Below, in pieces: positions 49,259 through 58,420 of a DNA stretch of 64,000 nt. Both the position numbers and the translations under genes were made by a program. Numbering within the stretch: the first letter of the stretch is position 1; every line of letters begins with the position of its first letter. The notes below the pieces were generated by a model. It was not told where the DNA came from. It saw only the letters and a program-made list of their open reading frames with translations, and ran no database searches. The stretch is taken from assembly GCA_903231505.1 (NCBI GenBank), contig CAFBRK010000029.1, forward strand, positions 1 through 64,000. The letters are read 5' to 3'. This DNA comes from Olavius algarvensis associated proteobacterium Delta 3 (lineage in GTDB: Bacteria; Desulfobacterota; Desulfobacteria; Desulfobacterales; CAFBRK01).

Positions 49259-50428
49259 CTACCACACATATTTGCCGACGACCGCACCCATCCGTTGCCA
49301 TGCGCCAAGTCTGAAAGGGGCGGTCACCTGTTCGGCAACGGAAATGTCCGACTCGAGCTGAAGGTTGAGGTCTCTGATAAACGGGGCATCGGGTGTGCCG
49401 TGAACGAACATGGTCACCTCCCGGCTGGTGCGCATGCTGCGGGGCGTCAGGTTCGCGGAGCCGACCGCCGCGACCACGCCATCAGAAAGGACCACTTTGG
49501 CATGCATCATTTTCGGGTACAGAAATACCCGTAGTGACTTCCTTCCGTTTGATGCCAGGAGTTGGTTTACCGTGGCCATATTGGCGTACAGATGGGTGTC
49601 CGGTGCCCTTGGCAGGATGAGGTCCACCCGGACACCCCGATTCAGGGCCCGTTCTATCGCTTGAAGGATCTGGGTTTCGGAAACATAAGCATGTTCAATG
49701 ACCAGGCGCTCTTCGGATCGGTCGATGACCTCCGTCAGGGCCGTACGGATTTCCGTGGCCTTGCGGTCGTTGGCCGCGATGACAAACGGTGCTTTCGATG
49801 GCCAGGGGAGACCCTTCAATACCCGGTCCATAAATGCATGGGCCCAGGGCTCATTTCGGATGGCCACCATGTAATCGTGCCATTTTAAATGGTATTCGTC
49901 GGCGATATTCATGCCGCCAAAAACAATCCCCTGCTGATCCGTAATCACATATTTGCTGTGGTCGGTATCCGCCAGCCAAGGGACACGGACATCGATGTTG
50001 CGATGTCCCTTAAGCCCCTTCCGGGTAAACACCGGACTCGGCCGGCCCGCGAGCATGCTGGGAAGCTCGAAAAACGTCCCCAACAGGTCTTTCCGGACGG
50101 TCACGGCCACATTCCGGGCGGCGGCGGCCTTGAGCCGGTCCACCGTTTGTGTTCCAATGGCGTCGTCTTTCCAGATGAACGTCTGGATGAAAATAACCGA
50201 TTCGGCCGAGTCGATGTTCGACAGAATGCGTGAAAAAGCGGCGTTTCCGTCCACCAGGAGTTCGAGCATGGAAAGGTCCTCGGCGGGAGCGGCGAAAAAT
50301 TGGTCCGGGAGCACGGCCTCCGGCTCCGGTCCGAGCCCCAGGGGATTGAAAATAAGAAAAAAGGCTGCCAGCAGAACGGCTAGGATGAGTGCGACGATAA
50401 GATAGGGCATTGATTTTCGGAACCGCAT
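49259..50428 (-). CDS. Phospholipase D-like (HKD) membrane-anchored protein
   Basis: A 389-residue protein; single N-terminal membrane anchor (LIVALILAVLLAAFFLIF). Two PLD motifs: DHSKYVITDQQGIVFGGMN and MHAKVVLSDGVVAAVGSANL, each His-x-Lys-x4-Asp. This is the cardiolipin-synthase/PLD-transphosphatidylase group, but it is shorter than the true Cls at 59015 and lacks its second N-terminal helix. It may make or remodel phospholipids in the periplasm-facing membrane. It lies 45 bases downstream of the TAXI protein gene, same strand. Confidence 0.87.
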   Translation of the reverse strand: MRFRKSMPYLIVALILAVLLAAFFLIFNPLGLGPEPEAVLPDQFFAAPAEDLSMLELLVDGNAAFSRILSNIDSAESVIFIQTFIWKDDAIGTQTVDRLKAAAARNVAVTVRKDLLGTFFELPSMLAGRPSPVFTRKGLKGHRNIDVRVPWLADTDHSKYVITDQQGIVFGGMNIADEYHLKWHDYMVAIRNEPWAHAFMDRVLKGLPWPSKAPFVIAANDRKATEIRTALTEVIDRSEERLVIEHAYVSETQILQAIERALNRGVRVDLILPRAPDTHLYANMATVNQLLASNGRKSLRVFLYPKMMHAKVVLSDGVVAAVGSANLTPRSMRTSREVTMFVHGTPDAPFIRDLNLQLESDISVAEQVTAPFRLGAWQRMGAVVGKYVW

Positions 50429-50473
50429 GAAATTTTCGGGTCAGCGTGTGGAGCCTGTCTGCCGTAGGGTCGT

Positions 50474-51796
50474 TTATCGTTCCGGGTCGCTTGCCAACTG
50501 TTTTAGCTTGCTTCGCAGCATTTCGACATGCAGGCGAAAGTGGTACAAATCTTCCGCAAACGAAAGTGGCACCGAGATTTGGGATACCTGTTCTTCGATC
50601 CGGTCCAGTTCCTCCAAATACTCCTGGAGACGTTCGGCCGCCTGCCCGCGGTCCGATTCCGGATCGACGGACTCCAGCCCGGCATACCACCGATAGATTC
50701 GGGATCGCATCCGCCAGCGATAGACATGGGGAATGATCTTAAACAACGGATACACCAGGGCGATCATCGGAAGCAGCATAATCTTCATGCGAGTCAGGAA
50801 AATGGCGACCCAGAACGGCAGGTAGCGTTGGAGAAACGGCGGTCCCGATCTGTAATACCGCTCCGCCTCACGGCTCAACGGAAAGTCGAGATGTTTGGTG
50901 GCCGGAAACTCCCCCTGCCGCTCGAATCCCCCGCTGGAATGATGGACCTGCGTGGCGGCCTCCAGGAGGAGATACATCAGGGCCGGGTGCAGATCGGATC
51001 GGACCACCAGCTGGGCGGTCGGTGCCACGAGCTGCAGATCGCGGTCCGGAATATTGGTCGCCAGGTCGAGGGCCCCTTCGGGCAATTTCAGCACCGTCAG
51101 GAACTGGTTCCGCAGGGCATAGGCATCGGCCCGTTCCATTCCCATCAGTGTTATCGACGGTGCCGCAGCCAGTTCGCGAAGGAATGGGGTGGAATGGGAG
51201 ATGAACATCGCGACATCCAGCCCTCCGTTAAGAAGATTGTCTGCTGCTTCCTGAAACCCGTAAGCGAAAAGGCCGGTATTTTCAGAAGTGACGCCATTCT
51301 GTTCGAGGATCTGCTGGAGGAGGTAACGCGTGCCGCTGCCCTCTTTGCCAATGGCAATCCGAAGACCCTTTAAATCGGTCAGCTGTTGCAGGTCCAGCCC
51401 GTTTTGATGGAAAATCAGGAGCGGCTCGAAAAAGATACCCCCCAACGACCGGAGATCGTCGGAGCGGGAAAGGGCTCCGAGTCCGCCCTGGACAAATGCC
51501 GCGTCCACACCGCCGGATGCTGTCTCCAGCAGTTCCAGATTTTCAACCGCCCCCGCGGTGATCCTCAGATCCACAGTGATGCCGGCCCGAGCGATGACGT
51601 CGCGATATTGATTCCCGTAAGCGAAGTAGGCGCCCTCTGTCGCGCCGCAGGCGAGAAGGATACGCCGGGGCGGGGCCGGATCAACGAATTGGTAGGCGAT
51701 CCAGAATACAACCAGGACCAGCACAAGGGCCGGGAGGCCGATCTTGATCTTCTCCCGAAATTCAAGCAGCGTAAAATTCTGCAATACGCGCCCCAT
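50474..51796 (-). CDS. TAXI-family TRAP-type solute-binding protein with membrane anchors
   Basis: A 440-residue protein. An N-terminal helix (IGLPALVLVLVVFWIAYQF) anchors a TAXI domain: ILLACGATEGAYFAYGNQYRDVI, LLETASGGVDAAFVQGGLGAL, LKGLRIAIGKEGSGTRYLLQQIL. A second membrane helix (TRMKIMLLPMIALVYPLFKIIP, near 340-360) and a C-terminal coiled coil (YLEELDRIEEQVSQI) follow, absent from ordinary secreted TAXI proteins. No TRAP permease genes are adjacent. It may act as a membrane-bound sensor. Encoded between the ThiS-like and PLD-like genes on one strand. Confidence 0.85.
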   Translation of the reverse strand: MGRVLQNFTLLEFREKIKIGLPALVLVLVVFWIAYQFVDPAPPRRILLACGATEGAYFAYGNQYRDVIARAGITVDLRITAGAVENLELLETASGGVDAAFVQGGLGALSRSDDLRSLGGIFFEPLLIFHQNGLDLQQLTDLKGLRIAIGKEGSGTRYLLQQILEQNGVTSENTGLFAYGFQEAADNLLNGGLDVAMFISHSTPFLRELAAAPSITLMGMERADAYALRNQFLTVLKLPEGALDLATNIPDRDLQLVAPTAQLVVRSDLHPALMYLLLEAATQVHHSSGGFERQGEFPATKHLDFPLSREAERYYRSGPPFLQRYLPFWVAIFLTRMKIMLLPMIALVYPLFKIIPHVYRWRMRSRIYRWYAGLESVDPESDRGQAAERLQEYLEELDRIEEQVSQISVPLSFAEDLYHFRLHVEMLRSKLKQLASDPER

Positions 51797-51803
51797 AAGT
51801 GGA

Positions 51804-52076
51804 TCAGCCTCCCGACAGTATCAGTGTGATATGGATTTCATCGCCGTCCCGGACCGGTTTCGCGAGCTCGTCCGGATAGGCACTTTCCAGATTGAGGTAT
51901 ATCTCGACATTTTTTTTGAGCCGCCGGGAGTTTTCGAACAGCTGGCTCTCAAGATCGGGGTACTGCTGAATCAGATCGGCAAGACATGCGTTGACCGTTC
52001 GGCCCGCGACGTCCACCGAAGCTTTCCCGTCCGCCAGATGGCGTTGAGACTTATGGAGGTGGATGGTGACACTCAC
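51804..52076 (-). CDS. MoaD/ThiS-like sulfur-carrier protein
   Basis: A 90-residue beta-grasp protein ending in the diagnostic Gly-Gly (ILSGG). KASVDVAGRTVNACLADLIQQYPDLESQLF and VRDGDEIHITLILSGG are family patterns. Its C-terminal glycine would be adenylated and thiocarboxylated by the ThiF-like enzyme whose gene overlaps it by four bases. The sulfur could go to molybdopterin/tungstopterin, thiazole or another product; which is not decided. The tungsten AOR in the window makes a pterin role plausible. Confidence 0.88.
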   Translation of the reverse strand: MSVTIHLHKSQRHLADGKASVDVAGRTVNACLADLIQQYPDLESQLFENSRRLKKNVEIYLNLESAYPDELAKPVRDGDEIHITLILSGG

Positions 52077-52837
52077 CGGGTGTTATCCCCATGGTGACGT
52101 TTTCTGTTTTTTTTCCCGCATACGGAGCACTCCGGACGCGGTTTGATGTTGAATTCCTTCCAGGTCATCTCCAGGCCATCAAATATGACAAGACGGTTTT
52201 CCAGCAGTCGGCCCTGCCGGAGAAGATATTTGATACACTCGGATGCCTGGATGCAGCCAATCATGCCGGGGGTGATCCCGATGATCGGATTGGCGGCGTG
52301 CGTCTGCTCACCGCGGGGCAGGCACTCCAGACAGGCGGTCTGCCCCGGGATAATCGTTGTCGCTCGCCCTTCAAAACCTTGGACAGCTCCATGGAAAAAG
52401 GGGATGTCCAAGGTTACGGCAGATCTGTTTAACACATACCGGCCGGAAAAGTTGTCCAGGGCGTCGATGATCCCGTCGCACCTGTCGACCATTGCGGCCA
52501 CCGTGTCCTCATCGATGCGGGACGACACCGTTTCGATGATCACATCCGGGTTCAGGCGGCCGAGTTTTTCCTTTGCGGATTCGGTTTTTTCCCTGCCGAT
52601 ATCCTCTTCCCAATGAAGCAGTTGACGGTTGAGGTTGCTGCGGTCCACGCGATCGTCATCGACAATGCGGATGTGTCCGACCCCGGCGGCGGCCAGATAA
52701 AATGCGGCCGGGGCTCCCAGACCGCCTGCGCCGGCGATAATGATTTTCGCCTGTTTCAGCCGCCCCTGGCCTTCTTTCCCCACTTCGGGAATCCGGAGTT
52801 GCCGGTCGTAACGCTCTTTTTCGCGGTGTGTGAGCAT
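52073..52837 (-). CDS. ThiF/MoeB/HesA-family adenylyltransferase
   Basis: A 254-residue E1-like enzyme. Nucleotide-binding GAGGLGAPAAFYLAAAGVG, then DDDRVDRSNLNRQLLH (family hallmark), Arg-finger region and zinc ligands in CLECLPRG and the C-terminal CSVCGKK. It activates the C-terminal glycine of the small ThiS/MoaD-like protein encoded four bases overlapping. The gene heads an apparent operon with the carrier, the TAXI protein and the PLD-like protein. No Cys-desulfurase gene is near. Confidence 0.9.
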   Translation of the reverse strand: MLTHREKERYDRQLRIPEVGKEGQGRLKQAKIIIAGAGGLGAPAAFYLAAAGVGHIRIVDDDRVDRSNLNRQLLHWEEDIGREKTESAKEKLGRLNPDVIIETVSSRIDEDTVAAMVDRCDGIIDALDNFSGRYVLNRSAVTLDIPFFHGAVQGFEGRATTIIPGQTACLECLPRGEQTHAANPIIGITPGMIGCIQASECIKYLLRQGRLLENRLVIFDGLEMTWKEFNIKPRPECSVCGKKNRKRHHGDNTR

Positions 52838-52960
52838 GGATGCTCCTGTATAGATAGAATTTTGCGGATGTTCAAGTGTTTAGGTGTTCTTCTTTACATC
52901 GCCGTGTCAAACCGATACCGTTTCGCTGTTCGGTCTATTTGCGAAAGAGGGGGACACCTG

Positions 52961-54724
52961 ATGACGATTCCACTGGCGGCATCCAGAAATTCCCGGCAAC
53001 TGATCGATGTTGCCCTGGGCCGGGAAAAATCTGATTTGGCGGTAGTAAACGCGGCTCTGGTAAATGTGTACACTGGAGAAATCTTAGACAAGACCGCCAT
53101 CGCCGTGAAGGGAAAGCACATTGCCTATGTCGGTCATGATGTCGAGGATATGATCGGTCCCGACACCGAAGTAATCGATGCGGCCGGAAAACCGGTCATC
53201 CCGGGTCTGATAGATGGTCACACCCACCTGGTATGGCTCTATTCCATTCCTGAATTTCTAAAATATGCGGTGCCCGGCGGGACCACCACGATCATCTCCG
53301 AAACCATGGAGGCATATCCGGTGGCGGGGCTTGCCGGTGTGCAGGATGTTCTGGCGTCCTTCCGAAATCAGCCGATTAAGATTTTCGGCACGGCACCGGC
53401 CATGGTATCCACCAGCCGTGCGACATCCGGCATCGTGGGCAGCGACCTCGAACGCATTCTGGGTGAAGACGACGTTGTCGGCCTCGGTGAGTCCTACTGG
53501 CAAGCGGTGCTTGAACATCCAGACACCTATCTCCCGGAATACGCCGAAACCCTGATCCACGGAAAGACGCTCGAAGGCCATTCCGCCGGCGCCAGGGACA
53601 GAAAATTGAACGCCTACGTCGCCTGCGGGATTTCCTCCTGCCATGAGCCGATCACCGCCGAGGACGTTCTGGAACGGATCCGCCTCGGCGTCCATGTGAT
53701 GATCAGGGAAGGCAGCATCCGGCGGGACCTGGAAGCCATCGCCAAAATTCGGGAATACGGGGTGGATAGCCGCTATTGCATACTTGCCTCAGATGGCGTT
53801 GATCCGACCGATCTGATGGATCGGGGCTACATGGAGTATATTCTGAAAAAGGCGGTGGACAGCGGATTCAGTGCCGTTGAGGCCGTCCGGATGACCACAT
53901 TGAATGTGGCGGAGCATTTCGGCCTGGCCCACCTGGTTGGCGGTGTTGCCCCGGGCCGTTTCGCAGATTTTCTGATCCTGCCGGATCTGGAGACCTTCGC
54001 GCCGGAACTGGTTGTCAGCAATGGAACCGTTGTTGCAAAGAAGGGCTCGCTGCTGGCCGACGCCAGGGCGCATCGCTACCGGAAGCGTCATTATGAGACG
54101 ATCCGGATTCACCAACAGATCGAACCGGCCTGGTTCCGGATACCGTGTGGTGGATGCGGCGGGTCCGCCAGGGTCCGGGTCATCGATATGGTCACCGATC
54201 TGGTATCCCGTGAGGTTCAGCTTGAGATGCCCGTAAGGGATGGCCTGATCCAACCCGACCCGAAGAAGGATTTACTGAAAGTCGCCGCCGTGGACCGGAC
54301 CCGCACTCCCGGCAAGCGGTTTACCGGATGGATCCGGGGATTCGGGCTCCAACGGGGGGCCCTGGCGGCCAGCAACGCCTGGGACACCAGCGATATCATC
54401 GTGGTCGGTGCGACGGACGAGGACATGTCCGATGCCGTATCACGGATTGTCGAGCTCCAGGGAGGGGCCGTGTTTTCCATCGCGGGGAAGGTCGTCGAAG
54501 AGATTCCCATGCCGGTGTTCGGTCTGGTGTCTGAGTTGCCGGTCACCGAAATGGCGGCACGGCTTCGTCGGTTGACCGAGGCCGCCGCTGCCGAAGGATG
54601 CACCATGACCGATCCCCTGCTGAGTCTGGTGGCCCTGACCGGCGCAGCGATCCCTTTTTTCAGGATTTGCGAGGAGGGTCTTGTGGATTTGAAGACCGGA
54701 GAAACTTTCGGGTTGTTTCCCTAA
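52961..54724 (+). CDS. ade: Adenine deaminase family amidohydrolase
   Basis: Start at MTIPLAASRNSRQ (52961). 587 residues, the usual length. N-terminal composite-domain strand (LAVVNAALVNVYTGEILD), metal-binding PGLIDGHTHL (His-x-His), GLGESYW, then HSAGARDRKLNAYVACGISSCHEPI, ILASDGVDPTDLMDRGYMEY and C-terminal GCTMTDPLLSLVALTGAAIPFFRICEEGLVDL, the adenine-deaminase C-terminal domain. It would deaminate adenine (or a related purine) to hypoxanthine using a metal pair. Substrate drift is possible because some motif residues differ from the B. subtilis enzyme. Confidence 0.88.
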   Translation: MTIPLAASRNSRQLIDVALGREKSDLAVVNAALVNVYTGEILDKTAIAVKGKHIAYVGHDVEDMIGPDTEVIDAAGKPVIPGLIDGHTHLVWLYSIPEFLKYAVPGGTTTIISETMEAYPVAGLAGVQDVLASFRNQPIKIFGTAPAMVSTSRATSGIVGSDLERILGEDDVVGLGESYWQAVLEHPDTYLPEYAETLIHGKTLEGHSAGARDRKLNAYVACGISSCHEPITAEDVLERIRLGVHVMIREGSIRRDLEAIAKIREYGVDSRYCILASDGVDPTDLMDRGYMEYILKKAVDSGFSAVEAVRMTTLNVAEHFGLAHLVGGVAPGRFADFLILPDLETFAPELVVSNGTVVAKKGSLLADARAHRYRKRHYETIRIHQQIEPAWFRIPCGGCGGSARVRVIDMVTDLVSREVQLEMPVRDGLIQPDPKKDLLKVAAVDRTRTPGKRFTGWIRGFGLQRGALAASNAWDTSDIIVVGATDEDMSDAVSRIVELQGGAVFSIAGKVVEEIPMPVFGLVSELPVTEMAARLRRLTEAAAAEGCTMTDPLLSLVALTGAAIPFFRICEEGLVDLKTGETFGLFP

Positions 54725-54767
54725 AGCCTTTCGCCCAGACTGGAAGCATGTTTAGGTGCAAGAACGA

Positions 54768-54873
54768 AATGCCTAAAATGCCTAAAATGCCTAAAGTGCC
54801 TAAAATGCCTGGGATGTCTTAAATGCCTGAAATGGCTGAAAATAGCTAAACTGCCTGAAATGGCTGACATGCT
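54768..54873. repeat. Short tandem repeat, 9-bp unit AATGCCTAA
   Basis: About five near-perfect copies of AATGCCTAA-type units are followed by degenerate ones (AAATGCCTGA, AAATGGCTGA). No coding role; the unit is likely variable in number. Confidence 0.85.
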
Positions 54874-54965
54874 TAGAGTCGTGATGCAACTCATCCCTAC
54901 GTCTCGAATGGCCGGAAAGCACACCGGCTGACGGCTGGCCCGATGACCCCCTGGATCTTTTTTCT

Positions 54966-55151
54966 GTGCTTCTGACCACGCCCGGCTCCCTGTCGGGGAT
55001 TGTGAACCGGTTCAAAGAGACCGCCGGCGATGCCTTCGGCGGAAATGTTCTGATCACCCTTGGCGTGGGCAACTTCATGGAGGGCGCCGGAGTGATCGCC
55101 GAGCCGGTAGTGGCGCCGATGCTGCGTACGGCGGGCGTCTCTCCCTCGTGA
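54966..55151 (+). pseudogene. Permease fragment (lactate-permease-like)
   Basis: One short frame reads LTTPGSLSGIVNRFKETAGD... NVLITLGVGNFMEGAGVIAEPVVAPMLRTAGVSPS. The 'GNFMEGAGVIAEPVV' part resembles the 'GAFLEGAAGFGAPVAI' motif of LctP-type L-lactate permeases, but only ~60 of ~550 residues are present, without start or end. Likely a gene relic next to repeats. The family assignment is tentative. Confidence 0.4.
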
Positions 55152-55245
55152 TCGGAATTCTGCTGTGGGGTTTCCTTTGGCGATCACGTTGCCACATAAT
55201 CAGAATGCGGATATCCGGTAAGCCCAAGTTGGAAGATATTTCATA

Positions 55246-55340
55246 TTCTCGGCGTCGGGATCGGGTTCGGAATCGGTATCGACTTCGAAGATAACCGTCC
55301 TGTCTCGATTCCGATACCGATAGCGATACCGACCCCGATG
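55246..55340. repeat. Dispersed repeat family 2, copy 2
   Basis: GGAATCGGTATCGACTTCGA (55269-55288) and GATTCCGATACCGATAGCGA (55308-55327) form a strong hairpin and match the copy at 49079-49160 in order and spacing, with substitutions. Confidence 0.65.
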
Positions 55341-55705
55341 GCACAGCTGTGCGTGACTCAAAAAACATGGAACTTGAGCTTCATAGAGAACCGCAAATCA
55401 GAAACCATGATGGGATGTATCGGCAACCTGTGCCCAGTTTTCTGTGCACACTGCATGGATAATTGTGCACCCACCGGATACCATCTGCAACATTCCGCAT
55501 CACTCCGTTTCCGGGTTTATCTGATTCCAGACGTCCTGACTCTCTATAAATTTATATAAATAACGGAGGGTTAGCTGTAACTGAAGTTTCTACCGACCCC
55601 CAAGGGGCAATTTCCGGGGTCCAAGGTCGCGAAATAATGGATCTGGCATCGATTTTGCTCAATTGGGATTAAGCAGCCCGACCTTTTGACGACGTCACCG
55701 AATTC
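55341..55705. other. Intergenic DNA with no recognised gene
   Basis: No gene seen. TTTATATAAATAACGGAGGG near 55548-55570 looks like a promoter/leader with GGAGG, but no sensible frame follows it. Confidence 0.4.
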
Positions 55706-56143
55706 ATGATTCACCGGAACGGGATTATGGCATTGATGGGCATTTTCGCGGATCAGATATTGAAAGCGCGCCTATCCCTCGATTGTTCCGGTACATTCGA
55801 AACCGTATCCGAGTTTGCCTTGGGATATCCCGTCAAACGCATCGACAGGGACAACGGCCGGATTACCCTGAACATCGCGTACCGGAAAAGATGGCTCTTC
55901 TACAAAGAGGTGCATCTGTGCATTATCGCCGAGGACGGGTCAAGCAGCTGTATTCGCGTGTTCGGCATGATCGGTGTATCTCCCCTTCATCTGTTACGCC
56001 TCAGCGGTGTCTCGGTATATCGTATCAGCCGATACCGGTTCCGGAAGGAGTTGAGTGGGTTTCTGGAACCCTATATCATCCTGGACGACGGCGGGGTTGA
56101 GGTGGTACGCGTTGAAACTGATGTAGATGGGATTCTGAGGTAG
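55706..56143 (+). CDS. Hypothetical protein, unknown
   Basis: A 145-residue soluble protein. No family recognised. The mixed composition includes a YRKRWLFYKEVHLCIIAEDGSSSCIRVFGMIG beta-rich centre and a C-terminal helix. An upstream alternative start at a Met eight residues in is possible. It is followed within eight bases by a copy of repeat family 1. It could be a chance frame; base composition matches its neighbours. Confidence 0.5.
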   Translation: MIHRNGIMALMGIFADQILKARLSLDCSGTFETVSEFALGYPVKRIDRDNGRITLNIAYRKRWLFYKEVHLCIIAEDGSSSCIRVFGMIGVSPLHLLRLSGVSVYRISRYRFRKELSGFLEPYIILDDGGVEVVRVETDVDGILR

Positions 56144-56150
56144 GTTTTAT

Positions 56151-56216
56151 AGCGGTTGTCATAAATATGTTCCGTTTGCAGAAATATGGAAACGATGACT
56201 GCAGAGTCGCAGAGAA
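56151..56216. repeat. Dispersed repeat family 1, copy B (left end only)
   Basis: GCGGTTGTCATAAATATGTT through GATGACTGCAGAGTCGCAGAG matches the left 65 bases of copy A at 10536, then stops at the end of the cyclic-nucleotide protein gene. Confidence 0.8.
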
Positions 56217-56217
56217 A

Positions 56218-56709
56218 TTACCAGAATTTCAAGCTTCCCTTGCCTTTGAATCTCATCAGTTCATCGGTGGTCATTTTTAGCCGATTGACCAGAATCTCCG
56301 AGAAGATGCGATACAGGACATATCCGAATAGGATCCTGTCCTCACCCGCCAGGTTTTCGATCAGATAAAAATCCGTAGTCAGACATATGGTCTTCCCGTC
56401 GGCGTGAGCAGAGGCGGTGCGGGGCGCCAGGGAGATAACACCCATCTCGCCGAAGATATCGCCACGGCGTTTCAAGATCGCAATATCCCTTCTGCTTTTT
56501 GTGATACGTACTTTTCCCGATACCAGAAAATAGATGAGCGAGTCCATGCTCCCTTCTCTGATAATGCACTCCCTGCTCGCGTATACCTTCATTTTACTGA
56601 TTTTCAGGAGGTTTGTTAGTTCGGTTTCATCGAAAGGCTCAAAAACAGGTATTTTTTTCAGAAAATCGATCAACCTGTTGTTTTCTTGCAAATACGTTGT
56701 CTCTTTCAT
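56218..56709 (-). CDS. Cyclic-nucleotide-binding (Crp-like sensor) domain protein
   Basis: A 163-residue protein made of one cNMP-binding domain: IPVFEPFDETELTNLLKIS, IIREGSMDSLIYFLVSGKVRI, ILKRRGDIFGEMGVISLAPRTASAHA (the phosphate-binding cassette, where the usual 'R.A' is present as RTASA). No helix-turn-helix follows, unlike Crp. Such single-domain proteins act as regulatory modules. Its stop is adjacent to the copy of repeat family 1. Confidence 0.85.
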   Translation of the reverse strand: MKETTYLQENNRLIDFLKKIPVFEPFDETELTNLLKISKMKVYASRECIIREGSMDSLIYFLVSGKVRITKSRRDIAILKRRGDIFGEMGVISLAPRTASAHADGKTICLTTDFYLIENLAGEDRILFGYVLYRIFSEILVNRLKMTTDELMRFKGKGSLKFW

Positions 56710-56896
56710 TATGTTCCCTTAGGAATAGGTGGGCGGCATGAAGAGATTTTTCGGATGTGGACACCATCATATCAAATAACGTCCCAATTCTCCAAATCGA
56801 GACCCTCGAAGGCGTGAAAAAAGCCGGCAAACCGGTTTCAGGATATCCCGCATCGGGCACCAGCAGGATGACGGGGCAATCAGAGAGGGAATACCC

Positions 56897-57979
56897 ATGA
56901 ATCAGTACCGGATCCGAGCGATTCCCGGCGATGGCATCGGCCTGGAGGTCATGCGTGAGGCAAAGCGGGTGCTTCAGAGCATCGAGCGCCTTCATGGCGG
57001 GATACATTTTGATGTTACGGAGCTGCCGTGGGGATGTCGATATTACCTTGAACACCATCGCATGATGCCCCCCGACGGGATGGCGGTTCTGGCCGACTGT
57101 GATGCCATTTTACTCGGAGCGGTTGGCTATCCCGGCGTTCCGGATCACGTGTCTCTCAGGGGACTGCTCCTTCCGATCCGCCGGGAATTCGATCAGTATG
57201 TGAACCTTCGACCGATCCGCTATATGGACGGGATGGTCTCCCCCCTGGCCCTGCGCAAAGGATCGCTGATCGATTTTACGGTTATTCGTGAAAATACCGA
57301 AGGTGAATATTGTGGGATCGGCAGGCTCGACCATGCGGGAACGGATCAGGAGACCGCCATCCAGGAGGCCCGCTTCACCCGGACAGGGACAGGTCGAATC
57401 ATCCGCTATGCTTTCGAATTTGCACGAAAACATGGACGTTCGCATCTGGTCAGTGCCACGAAATCCAATGCGCTCAATTATTCCATGGTGTTCTGGGATC
57501 GCATCTTCGACGACATCCGGGGAGATTATCCCGAGATAGACAGCAGGTCCGTGCATGTCGACGCATTGTCCGGTCTGTTTATTTTGAAACCGGAAATGTT
57601 TGACGTGGTCGTCGCCAGTAATCTTTTCGGCGATATCCTTACCGATCTGGGATCGGCCATCCTGGGCAGCATTGGAATTTCACCATCAGCCAATATTAAC
57701 CCGGAGAAGACCTGGCCGAGCATGTTTGAACCGGTCCATGGGTCCGCGCCGGACATCGCCGGGCAGGGAATTGCCAATCCCATCGGTATGCTCTGGTCGA
57801 CCGTCCTGATGCTGGATCACCTGGGGTTGCCTCAGGAAGGCGACCTGCTGTTCCGGGCTATGGGGAATGTCATTTCAAACAGGCGGCTGCGGACCCCGGA
57901 CCTTGGCGGGGGGTGCACCACATCAGAGGTGACCGATGCGGTTATCGCGGCCCTGCCTTCCCCAGGGAAGCGGGGTTAG
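56897..57979 (+). CDS. Tartrate/D-malate dehydrogenase (isocitrate/isopropylmalate dehydrogenase family)
   Basis: A 360-residue beta-decarboxylating dehydrogenase. IPGDGIGLEVM, YVNLRPIRYMDGMVSPL, VIRENTEGEYCG and SATKSNALNYSMVFWDR then DALSGLFILKPEMFDVVVASNLFGDILTDLGSAILGSIGISPSANIN mark the family; the substrate loop 'RPIR' is shared with TtuC-type enzymes. It oxidises D-malate or tartrate with NAD and decarboxylates. An AGAGAGGG site precedes the ATG. The length is normal. Not a leucine-pathway LeuB by its loop and lack of leu neighbours. Confidence 0.87.
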   Translation: MNQYRIRAIPGDGIGLEVMREAKRVLQSIERLHGGIHFDVTELPWGCRYYLEHHRMMPPDGMAVLADCDAILLGAVGYPGVPDHVSLRGLLLPIRREFDQYVNLRPIRYMDGMVSPLALRKGSLIDFTVIRENTEGEYCGIGRLDHAGTDQETAIQEARFTRTGTGRIIRYAFEFARKHGRSHLVSATKSNALNYSMVFWDRIFDDIRGDYPEIDSRSVHVDALSGLFILKPEMFDVVVASNLFGDILTDLGSAILGSIGISPSANINPEKTWPSMFEPVHGSAPDIAGQGIANPIGMLWSTVLMLDHLGLPQEGDLLFRAMGNVISNRRLRTPDLGGGCTTSEVTDAVIAALPSPGKRG

Positions 57980-58025
57980 CCCGGGCACTTCGCTGAACGC
58001 ATTTTATGAAATCATCAGGGCGCTA

Positions 58026-58319
58026 CTACTGGTGTGTCATTCCATGGGCTTCCTTGAATTGATGCCACTCATCATGGCCCACGCCCCCGTCATCGTTCAT
58101 ATCCAGTTCCAGGTAGACTTCCGGGGCGGCATCCGGAAAATAGGCCTTGAACTCATACCATTTCACCACGCCATCTCCGTTGCCGTCAATATCACCGAAA
58201 TGGGCATTGTAGCCCTCAGGATCCGGCATATCTCTGGCGTGGTGCTTATCCTGACCCGCGCAACCGGCAATCAGACCAGAGGCAATCAGCAGCCCAATCC
58301 CAAGTACCAGCTTTTTCAT
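58026..58319 (-). CDS. EF-hand lipoprotein
   Basis: Start at MKKLVLGIGLLIASGLIAGC (58319) with GGGAGG upstream; lipobox LIAGC. 97 residues. Two EF-hand loops: DIDGNGDGVVKWYEF and DMNDDGGVGHDEW (Asp/Asn calcium positions), so a calcium-binding outer-membrane or periplasmic lipoprotein is likely. Longer in-frame reading upstream has no signal-peptide character. It converges with the tartrate-dehydrogenase gene. Confidence 0.85.
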   Translation of the reverse strand: MKKLVLGIGLLIASGLIAGCAGQDKHHARDMPDPEGYNAHFGDIDGNGDGVVKWYEFKAYFPDAAPEVYLELDMNDDGGVGHDEWHQFKEAHGMTHQ

Positions 58320-58420
58320 TGCACACCTCCCGGGGGATTTAATTTTCGATGCGATAGCGAGCGTATCATAGGTTTGAATCGGTGCGGCGTCAACTCTGCC
58401 GGTATAAGGATCCCACCTCC

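Noticed and set aside
52613..52960. N-terminal extension of the adenine deaminase frame
   Set aside because: The extra 116 codons are antisense to the ThiF-like gene and have no family similarity; the ATG at 52961 fits the family start.
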